From Clostridiales bacterium (GTDB lineage: Bacteria; Bacillota; Clostridia; Christensenellales; UBA3700): a DNA stretch of 45,657 nucleotides. A program made the position numbers and the translations under genes. The notes under the pieces are model-generated. The model was not told the DNA's origin. It did no database searches and was given only the letters and a program-made list of their open reading frames with translations. Numbering within the stretch: position 1 is the stretch's first letter; every line of letters begins with the position of its first letter. Positions 26,063 to 33,029 of this stretch are shown piece by piece. The DNA is taken from assembly GCA_014799575.1 (NCBI GenBank), contig JAAVHS010000035.1, forward strand, positions 1-45,657, given 5' to 3'.

Positions 26063-27127
26063 CGCTATCTTTTGCAAAGACGGATAAACCTCTTTGAAAA
26101 AAGTCTTCATGACTTTGCAATAATCCAAATCCGACAAATACCTTTTGCAACCGCCGAGACATACTTTGTAGTAATCGCAAGACTTGCATTCTTGACGCAC
26201 GGGCAAGGATTCTGCAATAAACTTTCCGGCGCGTTCACACGTCCCAATTTCTCGAAAACTTATCTCGTTGATATTGCCGAGTTTCCATTCGTCAAGGCAA
26301 TAGAAGTCGCAAGGGAAAACGTCGCCGTTGGCTTCTATAATACTCTGAATCCCGCAACGCCCGTAAAGTCCACACTGCTCTGCGCGATTGCCCATTGCCA
26401 TCATAAGTAGATTATCAAAGAAGCGGATAGACAACGGCTTTCTTTCATAAAACGCTCTTTCGTATTTTTTCCATGCGCCGATAAGAAACGTGGAAAATTC
26501 TTCCTCATTCATAGCGTACGGGGCGCTCTCTACCCCAAAAGACTTTAAGCAAGGAATAAATTGCAAATATTTAAAATTATGCTTTTCGTAGAAATCAAAA
26601 ATGCTGTCCAATCTCTCCAACGACTTTTTCGTCACTACGCTCAAAATATTGAATGGCACGCCGTGCGCGTCCAAAATTTCGCTTGCGCGAATTACCCTCT
26701 CTGTGGTGCTTTTGCCGTCCGCATCAACTCTGTATTGATTGCTCTCTAAATCGCCGTCGAGAGAAAGCCCAATCAAGAATTTATTTTCCGCAAAAAATTT
26801 CGCCCATTCGTTGTCAATGAGAAGTCCGTTGGTCTGCAAAGAAAACGACGTTTGTGATTTCGTTTCCGTTTCCTTTACCGTCTTTACAAAAAATCTAAAA
26901 AAATCAAGTCCCGCGACAGTAGGCTCGCCGCCTTGGAAAGCAAAATGCAAAGGCGCACCGTCAGCAAACTCAGTCGCTTTTTGAATTATCGAAAGCGCGG
27001 TGCTCTCGCTCATTACGCCATAGGAGTATTTCTCCCTCGCTTGACTAAGGGAATGATAAAAGCAATATTCGCATCTCATATTGCACAGCGAACTCGCAGG
27101 CTTTATCATTACTGAAAGCGACGGCAT
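26018..27127 (-). CDS. Anaerobic sulfatase-maturating radical SAM enzyme (SPASM)
   Basis: 369 residues. The [4Fe-4S] S-adenosylmethionine motif is CNMRCEYCFY (Cys 15, 19, 22). A GGEPT motif lies at about 76. The SPASM region has YGRCGIQSIIEANGDVFPCD and the final cluster CKSCDYYKVCLGGCKRYLSD (about 318-337). Such enzymes turn Cys or Ser of sulfatases into formylglycine, needed to use sulfated mucins and glycosaminoglycans. No sulfatase is in the window. AGGAGAATTT precedes the ATG. The last 14 or so residues (from about ATNIKQMKSPTLQ) are out-of-frame translation of the SDR remnant, so the native stop was lost by a deletion. Confidence 0.9.
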   Translation of the reverse strand: MPSLSVMIKPASSLCNMRCEYCFYHSLSQAREKYSYGVMSESTALSIIQKATEFADGAPLHFAFQGGEPTVAGLDFFRFFVKTVKETETKSQTSFSLQTNGLLIDNEWAKFFAENKFLIGLSLDGDLESNQYRVDADGKSTTERVIRASEILDAHGVPFNILSVVTKKSLERLDSIFDFYEKHNFKYLQFIPCLKSFGVESAPYAMNEEEFSTFLIGAWKKYERAFYERKPLSIRFFDNLLMMAMGNRAEQCGLYGRCGIQSIIEANGDVFPCDFYCLDEWKLGNINEISFREIGTCERAGKFIAESLPVRQECKSCDYYKVCLGGCKRYLSDLDYCKVMKTFFKEVYPSLQKIATNIKQMKSPTLQNC

Positions 27128-27213
27128 AAATTCTCCTTACACGTTGAAATTTCCACAAAAAATTAACAATATAAATTTAGCACAAATATCCTTTGATGTC
27201 AATAAAAGAAAAT

Positions 27214-27687
27214 TTATAGTTCATGCGCCATTATAAATTCTTCTTGATTTTCACCAACAATAACAAAACCGACTTTCTTATACATTTTGACTGCGTAATT
27301 TGCTTTCTGAACGGCAAGAGACACTCTTTTATATCCGCTCCGTTTTAGTAGAGAAAGTATATTCCGCATCAAATCAGTACCTATTCCGTATCCTCGATAT
27401 TCTTTGAAAATAGAAATTGCAAGCGACGGCGTGTCGTCGTCCACGTGTCCGTAATCGTTCATAATTCTTGTCCAAACCGCCCCGACGATTTTACCGTCCA
27501 CTTCCGCAACCAACGCCACGTCGTCTTTTTGCTTGCCAAAGTCTTTGACGTATACTTGCAGTTCGTCATTTTGTATAATGCTCTTCGGCGGTGGCGTTAC
27601 GCCTTGCGGAATAAAGATTGCGTTGTACAAAAAATCGTCCAACAATCCGTATTCGCTCGTTTCAATTTCTCTTATGAGGTGTTTCAT
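27214..27687 (-). CDS. GNAT family N-acetyltransferase (full-length copy)
   Basis: 157 residues. The acetyl-CoA-binding motif A is YRGYGIGTDLM (about 95-105), with the strand VALVAEVDGKIVGAVW before it (about 57-72) and NYAVKMYKKVGFVIV near the C-terminus. This is the usual GNAT length. The acceptor is unknown. A degenerate N-terminal paralogue lies at 28891-29115 across the PH-domain gene. The -10 box of its promoter ends only 6 nt before the ATG and there is no ribosome site, so the mRNA is probably leaderless. Confidence 0.88.
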   Translation of the reverse strand: MKHLIREIETSEYGLLDDFLYNAIFIPQGVTPPPKSIIQNDELQVYVKDFGKQKDDVALVAEVDGKIVGAVWTRIMNDYGHVDDDTPSLAISIFKEYRGYGIGTDLMRNILSLLKRSGYKRVSLAVQKANYAVKMYKKVGFVIVGENQEEFIMAHEL

Positions 27688-27693
27688 AACTAC

Positions 27694-27722
27694 ATACTAC
27701 CATAAAGATTATGTCAAGTCAA
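27694..27722 (-). promoter_or_regulatory. Promoter of the full-length GNAT gene, apparently leaderless
   Basis: Reverse strand: TTGACT (27717-27722), 17-nt spacer, TAGTAT (27694-27699), then 6 nt and ATG. The -35 overlaps the stop codon of the PH-domain gene. Confidence 0.6.
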
Positions 27723-28814
27723 AGACTCGGCGTCTTCTACTATTTTAGCCCGCCTTTTGCCCATAACTGCAATGGTTATCTCTTCATCAAATTTATAAAA
27801 CTGTTTTGAAAATGCGCCGTATTCTTCGCCGTCGTCTGCGCTAATCACAACTCTATAAGTAACGTTGTTTATACGCACGGTATCAGCGTTTTGATGATGT
27901 TGACTTCCTCCAAACCTTGTGGTCGCCATACTCGCCATAAAGCAAGTTTTGACTTTGCCTTTTATTATCTTTTTGGCATTTCGTATATAGCCGTTCATTG
28001 CTCTTGCGCGGCTTATAACCGTACAAATAAAAGCCGTAATGATAACAACGCCGAATATTACGGCACACACTATCGCGCCGACAAAAATTTTATTGATGAG
28101 AAGTACCGTGGCAGTTATAAGATCGGCAGCGAGTAAAAAGAAAATTGTCAAGCCTAACACTACACCCCACTTAGGAGCATTCCTCATGCCTTCTCTTACG
28201 TTTTGCATCTCGTAATTAGCCATATTTACGCGGCTCTCAAAATGGCTCGAACTATTGACGGTATCTACCATATTTTGCTCGCGCTCTTTTGGAGATATTG
28301 CCGCCCTTTGCGCATCGCCGTCTTGCGTTTCGCTTGTTTCTGCTTCCGGCTGTACGCTACATACTGCGCTCATGTATTCTTTTATCTCTTCCATTAATTC
28401 GTATGGAGTTTCGACATATTCAAAATCTATAGAAGCTTTTGACCGTATGGAAGCATTAGCATTTTTGAATGATAACGTCCCTGTCTTTGTTTTTCCTTTG
28501 TCTAATATACCAACGTTGACCGTCATTGACGTAATAGATTCATAGCTCATTGTTTTGTACTTAATACCTATCGTGCCATTACGCACAATCAACCGCTTAT
28601 TTGTATAGGCGTAATATAAATTTTTATAACTACGCGCATAAAGCAATGGAATGATAAAAAACAATGTGCAAGCCATTATTACAATAAAGTGCGGCAAAAA
28701 TATCGGAACTAAAAACGGCGTAAGAAAAAATTTCCAATACCGACTCTTAGAAGGTTTGATTATTTTGACGATTTGCTCGTCATCTTCCAAAATATCATCA
28801 AATAAATGTTCCAT
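27714..28814 (-). CDS. Bacterial PH-domain membrane protein
   Basis: 366 residues from ATG 28814, preceded by AAAGGTG. A longer reading upstream has no ribosome site and overlaps the truncated GNAT copy, so it is rejected. Residues 1-35 are followed by two close TM helices (FFLTPFLVPIFLPHFIVIMA, about 30-65). A bPH_2-type pleckstrin-homology domain (NLYYAYTNKRLIVRNGTIGI... YESITSMTVNVGIL) lies at about 70-155. A polar linker (about 160-230) leads to two further TM helices (about 230-250 and 255-285) and a C-terminal cytosolic beta domain (about 290-366). The function is unknown. Confidence 0.78.
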   Translation of the reverse strand: MEHLFDDILEDDEQIVKIIKPSKSRYWKFFLTPFLVPIFLPHFIVIMACTLFFIIPLLYARSYKNLYYAYTNKRLIVRNGTIGIKYKTMSYESITSMTVNVGILDKGKTKTGTLSFKNANASIRSKASIDFEYVETPYELMEEIKEYMSAVCSVQPEAETSETQDGDAQRAAISPKEREQNMVDTVNSSSHFESRVNMANYEMQNVREGMRNAPKWGVVLGLTIFFLLAADLITATVLLINKIFVGAIVCAVIFGVVIITAFICTVISRARAMNGYIRNAKKIIKGKVKTCFMASMATTRFGGSQHHQNADTVRINNVTYRVVISADDGEEYGAFSKQFYKFDEEITIAVMGKRRAKIVEDAESLT

Positions 28815-28890
28815 AATCACCTTTTCAATAACCATATCATTTTTGTGGAACAATTGCAAGCGCATTATATAGACAAAATCTATAAATAAG

Positions 28891-29115
28891 CTATGACGAC
28901 TTAACCGCCCCGACGATTTTACCGTCCACTTCCGCAACCAATGCCACGTCGTCTTTTTGCTTGCCGAAGTCCTTGACGTAAACTTGCAGTTCGTCATTAT
29001 GTATTATGCTCTTTGGCGGTGGCGTCACACCTTGCGGAATAAAGATTACGTTGTACAAAAAATCGTCCAACATTCCGTATTCGCTCTTTTGTATTTCCCT
29101 TATGAGGTATTTCAT
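28891..29115 (-). pseudogene. Truncated GNAT gene (N-terminal fragment)
   Basis: 74 residues closely matching the first 70 of the GNAT at 27214-27687 (LIREIQKSEYGMLDDFLYNV; DDVALVAEVDGKIVGAV). The similarity stops at GGGGCGGTT. The full gene continues with TGGACAAG, whereas this copy adds Lys-Ser-Ser and a stop. It lacks the acetyl-CoA motif, so it cannot be an active acetyltransferase. It keeps an intact promoter (29122-29150) and start, so the fragment may be transcribed. Confidence 0.8.
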
Positions 29116-29121
29116 AAATTT

Positions 29122-29150
29122 ATTATAGCAATTATATCTTATAAAAGCAA
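29122..29150 (-). promoter_or_regulatory. Promoter of the truncated GNAT, apparently leaderless
   Basis: Reverse strand: TTGCTT (29145-29150), 17-nt spacer, TATAAT (29122-29127), then AAATTT and ATG 29115. The same spacing as in the full-length copy. Confidence 0.65.
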
Positions 29151-29156
29151 ATTAAA

Positions 29157-29182
29157 ACCGATAAGAAATTATTCTTATCGGT
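29157..29182 (-). terminator. Intrinsic terminator
   Basis: ACCGATAAGAA and TTCTTATCGGT around ATTA, followed on the reverse strand by TTTTAATTT. It ends the unknown gene at 29222-29914 and insulates the promoter of the truncated GNAT. Confidence 0.8.
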
Positions 29183-29221
29183 CTTACTATTATGCAAATA
29201 AATTTATCTATATGGAAATCA

Positions 29222-29914
29222 TTAATCTTCGTCATTTCCTATTGTCTGCTTCCATTTTAACGTTTTACCACGGAAAAACATCATATCGTCAGTGATGTCG
29301 GAAACGTCCGTCACATCCTCATCAACCCAATAAACATATCCATCGGAAAAAAGTATAGACGCAAAATCTATATTCGCCGAATATTCGTTGTACGGCTCGT
29401 AGCGATATTGAATATGCCCCTCAAATGTCAATTCCACTTTACTGTTCCAACAACCGCAGAATGTGACCGTGATTCTGTCATCTTCAATTTTGGCGATTTC
29501 TATGTAGCTATCATGAAAGTACCACGCCGCAACAAGCAGGTTCTCCGCATCGCTCTCCGCGCAAATATCTGTCCATTCTTGTTGCTTTATCGAATTATTT
29601 AATTCGACCGCTATGTTTATATACTCGTCATCTACCTTCTTGTTTTTCTTTATAGCTTTCAGTAACGCGGCGTTATCCAATAGCCATCCATAACCTTGAA
29701 TGTCTTCTCCTTTCTCGATAAAACCTGTTTTGTCATTATCTATAATAAATACCTTTCTTATAATATGCGGATCCGTATCATACATACATATATGTACGAA
29801 TTTTTGTGCATCATCGTCAAATACAATTACAGTGGAGCTAAAACCGTCCACAAACCTTGCAAAAATATGCGAGTAGTATTCTCTTCCATCATTTGAAATA
29901 ATCCTTGCTATCAT
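29222..29914 (-). CDS. Uncharacterised acidic protein
   Basis: 230 residues; start supported by GGAG 8 nt upstream. No family is recognised. The protein is soluble, acidic and rich in aromatic residues. It contains WYFHDSYIEIAKIEDDRITV (about 129-148) followed by FCGCWNSKVELTFEGHI. The HDS...I.IE....L pattern is similar to small domains seen in immunity-like proteins of clostridia, but I cannot assign one. The N-terminal half (IFARFVDGFSSTVIVFDDDA; VFIIDNDKTGFIEKGEDIQG) reads as alpha/beta. It lies downstream of repeat copy 1 and its terminator. Confidence 0.7.
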   Translation of the reverse strand: MIARIISNDGREYYSHIFARFVDGFSSTVIVFDDDAQKFVHICMYDTDPHIIRKVFIIDNDKTGFIEKGEDIQGYGWLLDNAALLKAIKKNKKVDDEYINIAVELNNSIKQQEWTDICAESDAENLLVAAWYFHDSYIEIAKIEDDRITVTFCGCWNSKVELTFEGHIQYRYEPYNEYSANIDFASILFSDGYVYWVDEDVTDVSDITDDMMFFRGKTLKWKQTIGNDED

Positions 29915-30013
29915 AATATCGCTCCTATTTTCAATGTTTTAACACATTATTATACATATATATCATTACCATGTCAATAGTTATATTGAAAAATATTAAG
30001 AACAGAAAAAAGT

Positions 30014-30046
30014 AAAATCGGCAAGCCTAAAAGCTTGCCGATTTTT
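30014..30046 (-). terminator. Intrinsic terminator after tRNA-like repeat copy 1
   Basis: ATCGGCAAGC and GCTTGCCGAT (30017-30026, 30033-30042) with TTTTAG loop, followed on the reverse strand by TTTACTTTTTT. It directly follows the ACCA-like end of the repeat at 30046. Confidence 0.85.
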
Positions 30047-30140
30047 GGTGGGCAATATAGGATTCGTAAGGAGCAAAGCGACGGTCTAGCGAGCATCTTA
30101 AATACGAGCGTCACTATTTCGAACTGTCCTATTATTGCCC
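30046..30140 (-). repeat. tRNA-mimicking repeat element, copy 1 (possible structured ncRNA)
   Basis: 95 nt on the reverse strand. It starts with GGGCAAT, then A, ATAGG, ACAGTTCGAA, and ends with CGAATCCTATATTGCCCACCA-like sequence whose last 20 nt equal the 3' end of tRNA-Val at 30181-30255. So acceptor-stem and T-stem strands of tRNA-Val frame a foreign core (30060-30129) where the D and anticodon arms should be. The core pairs internally: AGTGACG (plus strand 30109-30115) with CGTCGCT (30077-30083), and a small GTAT/ATGC hairpin. The core is 68/70 identical to copy 2. A terminator lies on each side. Confidence 0.75.
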
Positions 30141-30146
30141 CTTTGA

Positions 30147-30176
30147 AAAAGATACGCCAATTATGGCGTATCTTTT
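30147..30176. terminator. Intrinsic terminator of tRNA-Val
   Basis: AAAAGATACGCC / GGCGTATCTTTT, 12-bp arms, AATTAT loop, just downstream (reverse strand) of tRNA-Val. Confidence 0.8.
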
Positions 30177-30180
30177 GATT

Positions 30181-30255
30181 TGGTGGGCAATATAGGATTC
30201 GAACCTATGACTTTCTCCACGTCAAGAAGACACTCTCCCTCTGAGTTAATTGCCC
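30181..30255 (-). tRNA. tRNA-Val (anticodon GAC)
   Basis: Reverse strand. Acceptor GGGCAAT pairs with ATTGCCC. The D-arm is ACTC/GAGT. The anticodon stem is TCTTC/GGAGA with loop TTGACGT (anticodon GAC). The T-arm is ATAGG-TTCGAAT-CCTAT. Discriminator A and CCA are encoded. It decodes GUC/GUU valine codons. A consensus promoter lies at 30272-30300. Confidence 0.93.
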
Positions 30256-30271
30256 ATATATTTGTAAAGTC

Positions 30272-30300
30272 ATTATACACGCGATAAATAGCAATGTCAA
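30272..30300 (-). promoter_or_regulatory. Consensus sigma-A promoter of tRNA-Val
   Basis: TTGACA (30295-30300), 17-nt spacer, TATAAT (30272-30277) on the reverse strand, 16 nt before the tRNA 5' end. Confidence 0.85.
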
Positions 30301-30304
30301 GCGG

Positions 30305-30778
30305 TTAGTCTAAAATCTTTTCCATATAGACTTTCATTGGATTCATTCCGTTCGCCGTGTAAAAATTAAGAGCGTTTTGGTTTAAGCACCAAGCGTTTAG
30401 CGTAACGTTGTAGCATCCTATCTTTTTTGCATATTCAAATGCAAAATTCAATAATAATTTTCCTATTTTCTCGCCACGACGGTGTTCGTCTACACATAAA
30501 TCGTCGATATATAGAGTTTTAATATCCGTCAAAATCGAATCATTCTTGTGTTGCTGAATAATGCAAAAAACGTAACCGAGCGCAACGTCATTGTCATCGG
30601 TTGCAACAAATATCGGCTTGTCGTCGTCTTGAAACAACGCTTTTAATTGTTCATCACTATACTTCTTTTGATTGGGTTTGAAAATATCCGGTCTGCCGTT
30701 ATGGTGAAGAAGATTGACTTGAACCAACATCTCGTCTATCTTTTCAATATCTTTAATTTCCGCTCTGCGAATTTGCAT
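30305..30778 (-). CDS. GNAT family N-acetyltransferase
   Basis: 157 residues, start with AAAGGA. Motif A reads EHRRGEKIGKLLLNFAFEYA (about 97-116) after the strand TLYIDDLCVD. NQNALNFYTANGMNPMKVYM at the end is the typical GNAT C-terminus. The acceptor substrate is unknown. It is not closely related to the GNAT at 27214-27687. Repeat copy 2 (30815-30903) lies 37 nt upstream and no separate promoter is evident, so the repeat may be part of its 5' leader or expression may come from readthrough of tRNA-Ala. Confidence 0.87.
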   Translation of the reverse strand: MQIRRAEIKDIEKIDEMLVQVNLLHHNGRPDIFKPNQKKYSDEQLKALFQDDDKPIFVATDDNDVALGYVFCIIQQHKNDSILTDIKTLYIDDLCVDEHRRGEKIGKLLLNFAFEYAKKIGCYNVTLNAWCLNQNALNFYTANGMNPMKVYMEKILD

Positions 30779-30794
30779 AATAGTTAATCCTTTA

Positions 30795-30809
30795 TTTGCG
30801 TTGCCGTCT
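30795..30809. repeat. 15-bp direct repeat flanking repeat copy 2, left copy
   Basis: TTTGCGTTGCCGTCT, identical to 30963-30977. The pair encloses repeat copy 2 and the tRNA-Ala terminator, 168 bp apart. Each is followed, at different distances, by a tRNA-Ala-like 3' end. Confidence 0.75.
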
Positions 30810-30814
30810 GCTTA

Positions 30815-30903
30815 TGGTAAAGATAGGGATTCGTAAGGAGCAAAGCGACGGTCTAGCTAGCATCTTAAATGCGAGCGTCACTATTTCGAACTGTCCCATT
30901 ATC
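30815..30903 (-). repeat. tRNA-mimicking repeat element, copy 2
   Basis: Core 30827-30896 is 68/70 identical to copy 1. The flanks differ from copy 1 and instead resemble tRNA-Ala: the reverse strand ends CGAATCCCTATCTTTACCA, compared with CGAATCCCCTTATCTCCACCA in the tRNA, and the 5' flank GATA-AT-GGGA pairs with TCCC-TATC. Relative to copy 1 the closing stem changed on both strands (AGGA/TCCT to GGGA/TCCC) and the inner hairpin GTAT/ATGC became GCAT/ATGC. It lies in the leader of the GNAT gene. Confidence 0.7.
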
Positions 30904-30936
30904 GACATTTGAGCAAGTAAGCCGATTTCCGGAAAT

Positions 30937-30967
30937 GCAAAAACGAGTACTAGATACTCATTTTTGC
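30937..30967 (-). terminator. Intrinsic terminator of tRNA-Ala
   Basis: GCAAAAACGAGTA / TACTCATTTTTGC. The single C/A mismatch on this strand becomes a G-U pair in the reverse-strand RNA, which ends in a U-rich arm. This marks it as acting on the reverse strand. Confidence 0.75.
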
Positions 30968-30977
30968 GTTGCCGTCT
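30963..30977. repeat. 15-bp direct repeat flanking repeat copy 2, right copy
   Basis: TTTGCGTTGCCGTCT, identical to 30795-30809. It overlaps the distal arm of the tRNA-Ala terminator. Confidence 0.75.
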
Positions 30978-30995
30978 AAGGCGAACCTTGCGCCC

Positions 30996-31071
30996 TGGTG
31001 GAGATAAGGGGATTCGAACCCCTGACCTATACGTTGCGAACGTATCGCGCTACCAACTGTGCTATATCCCC
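30996..31071 (-). tRNA. tRNA-Ala (anticodon CGC)
   Basis: Reverse strand. Acceptor GGGGATA pairs with TATCTCC, including the G3-U70 pair that defines alanine tRNAs. D-arm GCAC/GCGC. Anticodon stem ATACG/CGTAT with loop TTCGCAA (CGC, reads GCG). T-arm AGGGG-TTCGAAT-CCCCT. ACCA is encoded. Confidence 0.93.
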
Positions 31072-31082
31072 ACGCTGACTAT

Positions 31083-31111
31083 ATTCTAGCACATAATATT
31101 TGCATTGGCAA
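31083..31111 (-). promoter_or_regulatory. Promoter of tRNA-Ala
   Basis: TTGCCA (31106-31111), 17-nt spacer, TAGAAT (31083-31088) on the reverse strand, 11 nt before the tRNA. Confidence 0.7.
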
Positions 31112-31139
31112 GAAAAAACAAGAATTCAAAGTCAATACT

Positions 31140-32279
31140 TTAATTCTCTATCATAACTTCTTTGACGGATATTCTATTCAACTTGAAAGCGTAGTATGTC
31201 ATCAACGCAAAATAGCATACGACGAAGAGCGCGAGCGTAAGGAAAAATACGGGTACGTCAAAATTATATTCTGGCATACTTTCCACGTCGGCGAAAACGA
31301 TATTGACCATAATTTTGAGAAGTCCGTATTGATACGCGCTGCCTACCCCAAATCCTAAGAATGCAAACGGGACGTATCCGCCTAGTATGCTCAACGAGCG
31401 CTCTTTCATAGAATAGCCAAACGCTTTCATAAGCGAGACGTTTTTCTTGTTGGAATTTATAAGCGTAGTTACCGCCATAAACATAGTGACTATAGCAAGA
31501 ATAAGTCCTATCATCAAAATCATATACCCCATTGACGCAGAGGTAAGATTTTCCATAGACAAGCCCATTTGTACCATAGCGGAAAAGCAAAAACTCGAAA
31601 AAGCGACAAAGAACACAATCGACTTCTTGCCGCTCAAAGTTTTGAGACACATTTGCCACAAAAATTGTCTATCTTTTTCTTCTTTGCCGACTTTTGACTT
31701 TGCCTTTTCGAATTTACCTTTGAGAAGTTGCAACGCAGGTCTTTGCAACGCAAAATACGCGTAAAGACATGAGAGCGCGACAAAGACTACCGTCGGGATA
31801 ATTACGAGCGCAAAAAGCAATCCCGTATGAAAGTGAATCGCGATTTCACCCATGCCCTCTATCGTCATTTCGTCGTATATATACCTCATTGCTATCCAAC
31901 CGCCGCCAAAGCCAAGCGCGCACCCAACGAATACGCTCAAACCGAATACCCAAAACTTGCTTGCGATTTTTCCGCGAGAATAGCCGAAAGCCTTGATAAT
32001 ACCGAGTTGTTGAGCGTGAGAATCGATATATAATTTTATATAGAAAAACAGCATTATAACCGCAATAGCGGCAAGGATTCCGCCGGTAACGATTGTTGTC
32101 AATTTTGCCATAGCAAGTTGCGCGTTGTAAAGCTGAGTCATATACTCTCCCGACAATTCGCTTTCTAGAGGCAAAATGTCGAGGTAATAATTCAACATAA
32201 AAGTACAAACGAACACGGCGCAACAGCACACGATTGAGATACCGACGAGTTTAATTCCGTCCTTTACGCTTACGACCAC
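31140..32279 (-). CDS. FtsX-domain ABC exporter permease (MacB-type family, compact)
   Basis: 379 residues, GTG start 1 nt after the ATPase stop with GGGTGG as ribosome site. There is one N-terminal TM (about 10-32) and then only about 25 extracytoplasmic residues. A first FtsX unit (TM at about 58-80, 103-130, 150-172; motif DSHAQQLGIIKAFGYSRGKI) comes next. A basic linker (KFEKAKSKVGKEEKDRQFLW) precedes a second FtsX unit (four TM, motif NSNKKNVSLMKAFGYSMKER). MacB/LolC proteins usually carry a large extracytoplasmic domain, which is nearly absent here. It probably exports or extracts a lipid or peptide, with the adjoining ATPase. Confidence 0.83.
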   Translation of the reverse strand: MVVSVKDGIKLVGISIVCCCAVFVCTFMLNYYLDILPLESELSGEYMTQLYNAQLAMAKLTTIVTGGILAAIAVIMLFFYIKLYIDSHAQQLGIIKAFGYSRGKIASKFWVFGLSVFVGCALGFGGGWIAMRYIYDEMTIEGMGEIAIHFHTGLLFALVIIPTVVFVALSCLYAYFALQRPALQLLKGKFEKAKSKVGKEEKDRQFLWQMCLKTLSGKKSIVFFVAFSSFCFSAMVQMGLSMENLTSASMGYMILMIGLILAIVTMFMAVTTLINSNKKNVSLMKAFGYSMKERSLSILGGYVPFAFLGFGVGSAYQYGLLKIMVNIVFADVESMPEYNFDVPVFFLTLALFVVCYFALMTYYAFKLNRISVKEVMIEN

Positions 32280-32280
32280 T

Positions 32281-32961
32281 TTACCACCCTATCTCATACG
32301 CCGACTTTTGCGCGTCGTTGTTGTAGACTTCGACAATCTCGCCGCTGTTCATCTTGACAACCTTTTCCGCCATATCCGCGATGTTTGCATTGTGCGTAAC
32401 CATAACCATGGTAAAGCCCTTTTGTCGTTGCAAATTCACGATATAGTCAAGGACTTCCCTTCCTGTCTTTTCGTCAAGCGCTCCGGTAGGTTCGTCCAAA
32501 AACAAAATCTTTGGATTTTTGGCAAGCGCTCTCGCTATACAAACGCGCTGTTGCTCTCCGCCCGAAAGTTGAGACGGCTTGCTCTTCATTTTGTCTTTAA
32601 GACCGACAGCCTCGATAATTTGTCCGTAATCTTTGTTGGCAGCCAAATTCGCGCCGAGTTTGACGTTGTCATCGACGTTGAGGTGCGATAGTAAAAAATA
32701 CTGTTGAAATATAAATCCCACTTGCTCTTTTCTGAATTTAGTAAGTTCGTCGTCTTTGAGATTGTCAAGACGGACACCGTTGCACTCGATAAGTCCGCTA
32801 TCCGCTTTTTCCAATCCAGAAAGCAAACTCAAAAGCGTGGATTTTCCCGAACCCGACGCGCCCAAAATGACTACGAATTCGCCGTCGTTTATATCCAACG
32901 AAACGCCCTTCAATACTTCTTGCGAATTGTACTTCTTTACTACGTTTTGCGCTTTAATCAC
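32281..32961 (-). CDS. ABC exporter ATPase, MacB/LolD type
   Basis: 226 residues with GTG start and GGAGGG. Walker [10 protein letters not shown] (about 34-42), Q-loop [12 protein letters not shown], signature LSGGEQQR (about 131-138), Walker [13 protein letters not shown] and H-loop VTHN are all present. This is the mechanotransmission type of ABC ATPase, pairing with FtsX-type permeases, and it is the first gene of a pair with 31140-32279. Confidence 0.92.
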   Translation of the reverse strand: MIKAQNVVKKYNSQEVLKGVSLDINDGEFVVILGASGSGKSTLLSLLSGLEKADSGLIECNGVRLDNLKDDELTKFRKEQVGFIFQQYFLLSHLNVDDNVKLGANLAANKDYGQIIEAVGLKDKMKSKPSQLSGGEQQRVCIARALAKNPKILFLDEPTGALDEKTGREVLDYIVNLQRQKGFTMVMVTHNANIADMAEKVVKMNSGEIVEVYNNDAQKSAYEIGW

Positions 32962-33029
32962 AACTTGCCCTCCGTATATAATATTATATCATATCTAATT
33001 TATTATAGCAATAAATTCAGTAAGTGAAG

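Noticed and set aside
28815..28997. N-terminal extension of the PH-domain protein
   Set aside because: No ribosome site at the far start; the segment overlaps the truncated GNAT copy out of frame.
30046..30140. Annotating repeat copy 1 as an ordinary class II tRNA
   Set aside because: The ends look like tRNA, but no D-arm or seven-base anticodon loop with U33 can be placed, and the same core recurs beside another tRNA.
30046..30255. Integrase attachment site (attL/attR) pair from the 20-bp tRNA-Val 3'-end duplication
   Set aside because: The two copies are only about 135 bp apart, there is no integrase or phage gene nearby, and the 5' acceptor strand is also copied, which integration into a tRNA 3' end would not produce.
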